Position numbers and translations under genes: made by a program. Source: Tenacibaculum finnmarkense (GTDB taxonomy: Bacteria; Bacteroidota; Bacteroidia; Flavobacteriales; Flavobacteriaceae). Taken from it: a DNA stretch of 64,000 nucleotides. Positions 63,533 to 64,000 of this stretch are shown here, in pieces. Under the pieces are notes generated by a model. It saw nothing but the letters and a program-made list of their open reading frames with translations, searched no databases and was not told the origin of the DNA. The stretch covers positions 16,566-80,565 of the forward strand of contig NZ_OENA01000080.1 of the NCBI RefSeq assembly GCF_900239185.1, given 5' to 3'. Position 1 is the first letter of the stretch. Every line of letters starts with the position of its first letter.

Positions 63533-63834
63533 AGCAGACCGTTAAGCTGGATTCTGTTCCTTATAAATAAGGCTCTTATCATTTATCTAGTTTTACAATT
63601 ACTCATAAAATCAATCTGCCTACCCCTTAGAATCGCGCGAGTAGCGCTCGAGCTCTAATGTACATGACATTGCACCGTATAGAGTTTACCTGGTTTCACT
63701 ACAGCATTACCTGTACATACTTTCTGCTGCACTTGTCCTCGACTTACGTCGGACGGTTGCTATCCGCTATACTACTCTGTGGTGTCCAGACTTTCCTACT
63801 TATACTAAATATAAGTCGATAAGATTGGTCTGCT
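63533..63834 (-). ncRNA. rnpB: RNase P RNA
   Basis: Read on the minus strand, the ends AGCAGACC / GGTCTGCT pair as helix P1. GGAAAGTCTGGACACCACAG follows near the 5' end (conserved region I, usually GGAAAGTCCGG), then AAACCAGGTAAACTC, and ACAGAATCCAGCTTA near the 3' end (conserved region V). This is a bacterial type A-like RNase P RNA of about 302 bases, slightly short. It matures tRNA 5' ends with RnpA. A hairpin terminator follows. Confidence 0.95.
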
Positions 63835-63861
63835 TAAATTTTTTATAAAATTCACTTCTTT

Positions 63862-63893
63862 CATAAAAAAACCCACTCAATAAATTGAGTGGG
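63862..63893 (-). terminator. Hairpin terminator for a minus-strand transcript from beyond the window
   Basis: CCCACTCAAT / ATTGAGTGGG with a T-run on the minus strand lies upstream of rnpB, so it should end a transcript starting to the right. A second hairpin GTGTCTATA / TATAGACAC lies at 63911-63934. No reading frame was seen between 63835 and 64000. Confidence 0.65.
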
Positions 63894-64000
63894 AAAATTG
63901 CTATGAAAAAGTGTCTATAACGTCTTATAGACACTGCAAATATATAACTCTTTTTAAGAACTCACAACATTTTTTACCAAAAAGATGTATTATTTTAATT

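Noticed and set aside
1..64000. CRISPR arrays, insertion sequences, integrases or rRNA operons
   Set aside because: No regularly spaced repeats, transposase or recombinase motifs, or rRNA sequence were found in the window.

Overview
The window is AT-rich DNA from a member of the Bacteroidota, most likely a marine Flavobacteriaceae (Tenacibaculum/Polaribacter-like). The grounds are protein family content (SDR-type L-threonine dehydrogenase, YtxJ, GlmM with an EGNGG loop, CarboxypepD_reg and FKBP lipoproteins), Bacteroidota -7 boxes of the form TAnnTTTG in front of many genes, scarce Shine-Dalgarno sequences, and short hairpin terminators after most transcription units. The species call is inference; the phylum call is strong.

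Layout. 1-8.2 kb: housekeeping genes (3' part of rpsA, glmM, an outer membrane protein, a class V aminotransferase, an M14 carboxypeptidase, an Lrp regulator, an RluA-type pseudouridine synthase). 8.9-15.4 kb: a half-length DEAD-like protein, L-threonine dehydrogenase with a divergent Lrp regulator, a cold shock gene, a small membrane protein, an orphan Imm51-type immunity protein and a histidine kinase/response regulator pair. 15.5-19.5 kb (minus strand): an accessory operon that joins nucleotide/DNA-base-modification families (dCTP deaminase-like gene with an internal stop, MazG C-terminal-type pyrophosphatase, DNA base hypermodification protein, Nmad2) to a ThsB-like TIR protein and a small three-helix membrane protein. 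This is the best candidate for an undescribed, probably anti-phage, system. 19.6-23.1 kb: a TetR-controlled redox/aldehyde-detoxification operon with a visible operator. 23.3-35.1 kb: further cold shock genes, an SDR with a zinc ribbon, a DEAD-box RNA helicase, an acyltransferase, an antiporter, glyA, fahA, an SF2 helicase and YtxJ.

35.4-38.9 kb: clpB and an OmpW-like gene are each broken by a perfect 5-bp tandem duplication; removing five bases restores full-length frames in both. 39-50.7 kb: smpB, a degenerate UbiA-like gene, maf, transketolase C-terminal subunit, porin, FKBP lipoprotein, S4 protein, phosphoribosyltransferase, shikimate kinase, tRNA-Lys and tRNA-Leu, and purL. 50.7-54.2 kb: gene-poor, with a dispersed repeat, a pair of degenerate colinear repeats, a small membrane protein and an XRE-type regulator with its own promoter and palindromic sites. 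54.3-63.8 kb: fabG, two different aconitases (mitochondrial-type acn and acnB) separated by a two-gene cassette that resembles the GAPS4 anti-phage system, a short remnant resembling an acn N-terminus, and the RNase P RNA gene.

Three dispersed intergenic repeat families recur. No insertion sequence, integrase, CRISPR array or rRNA was seen.
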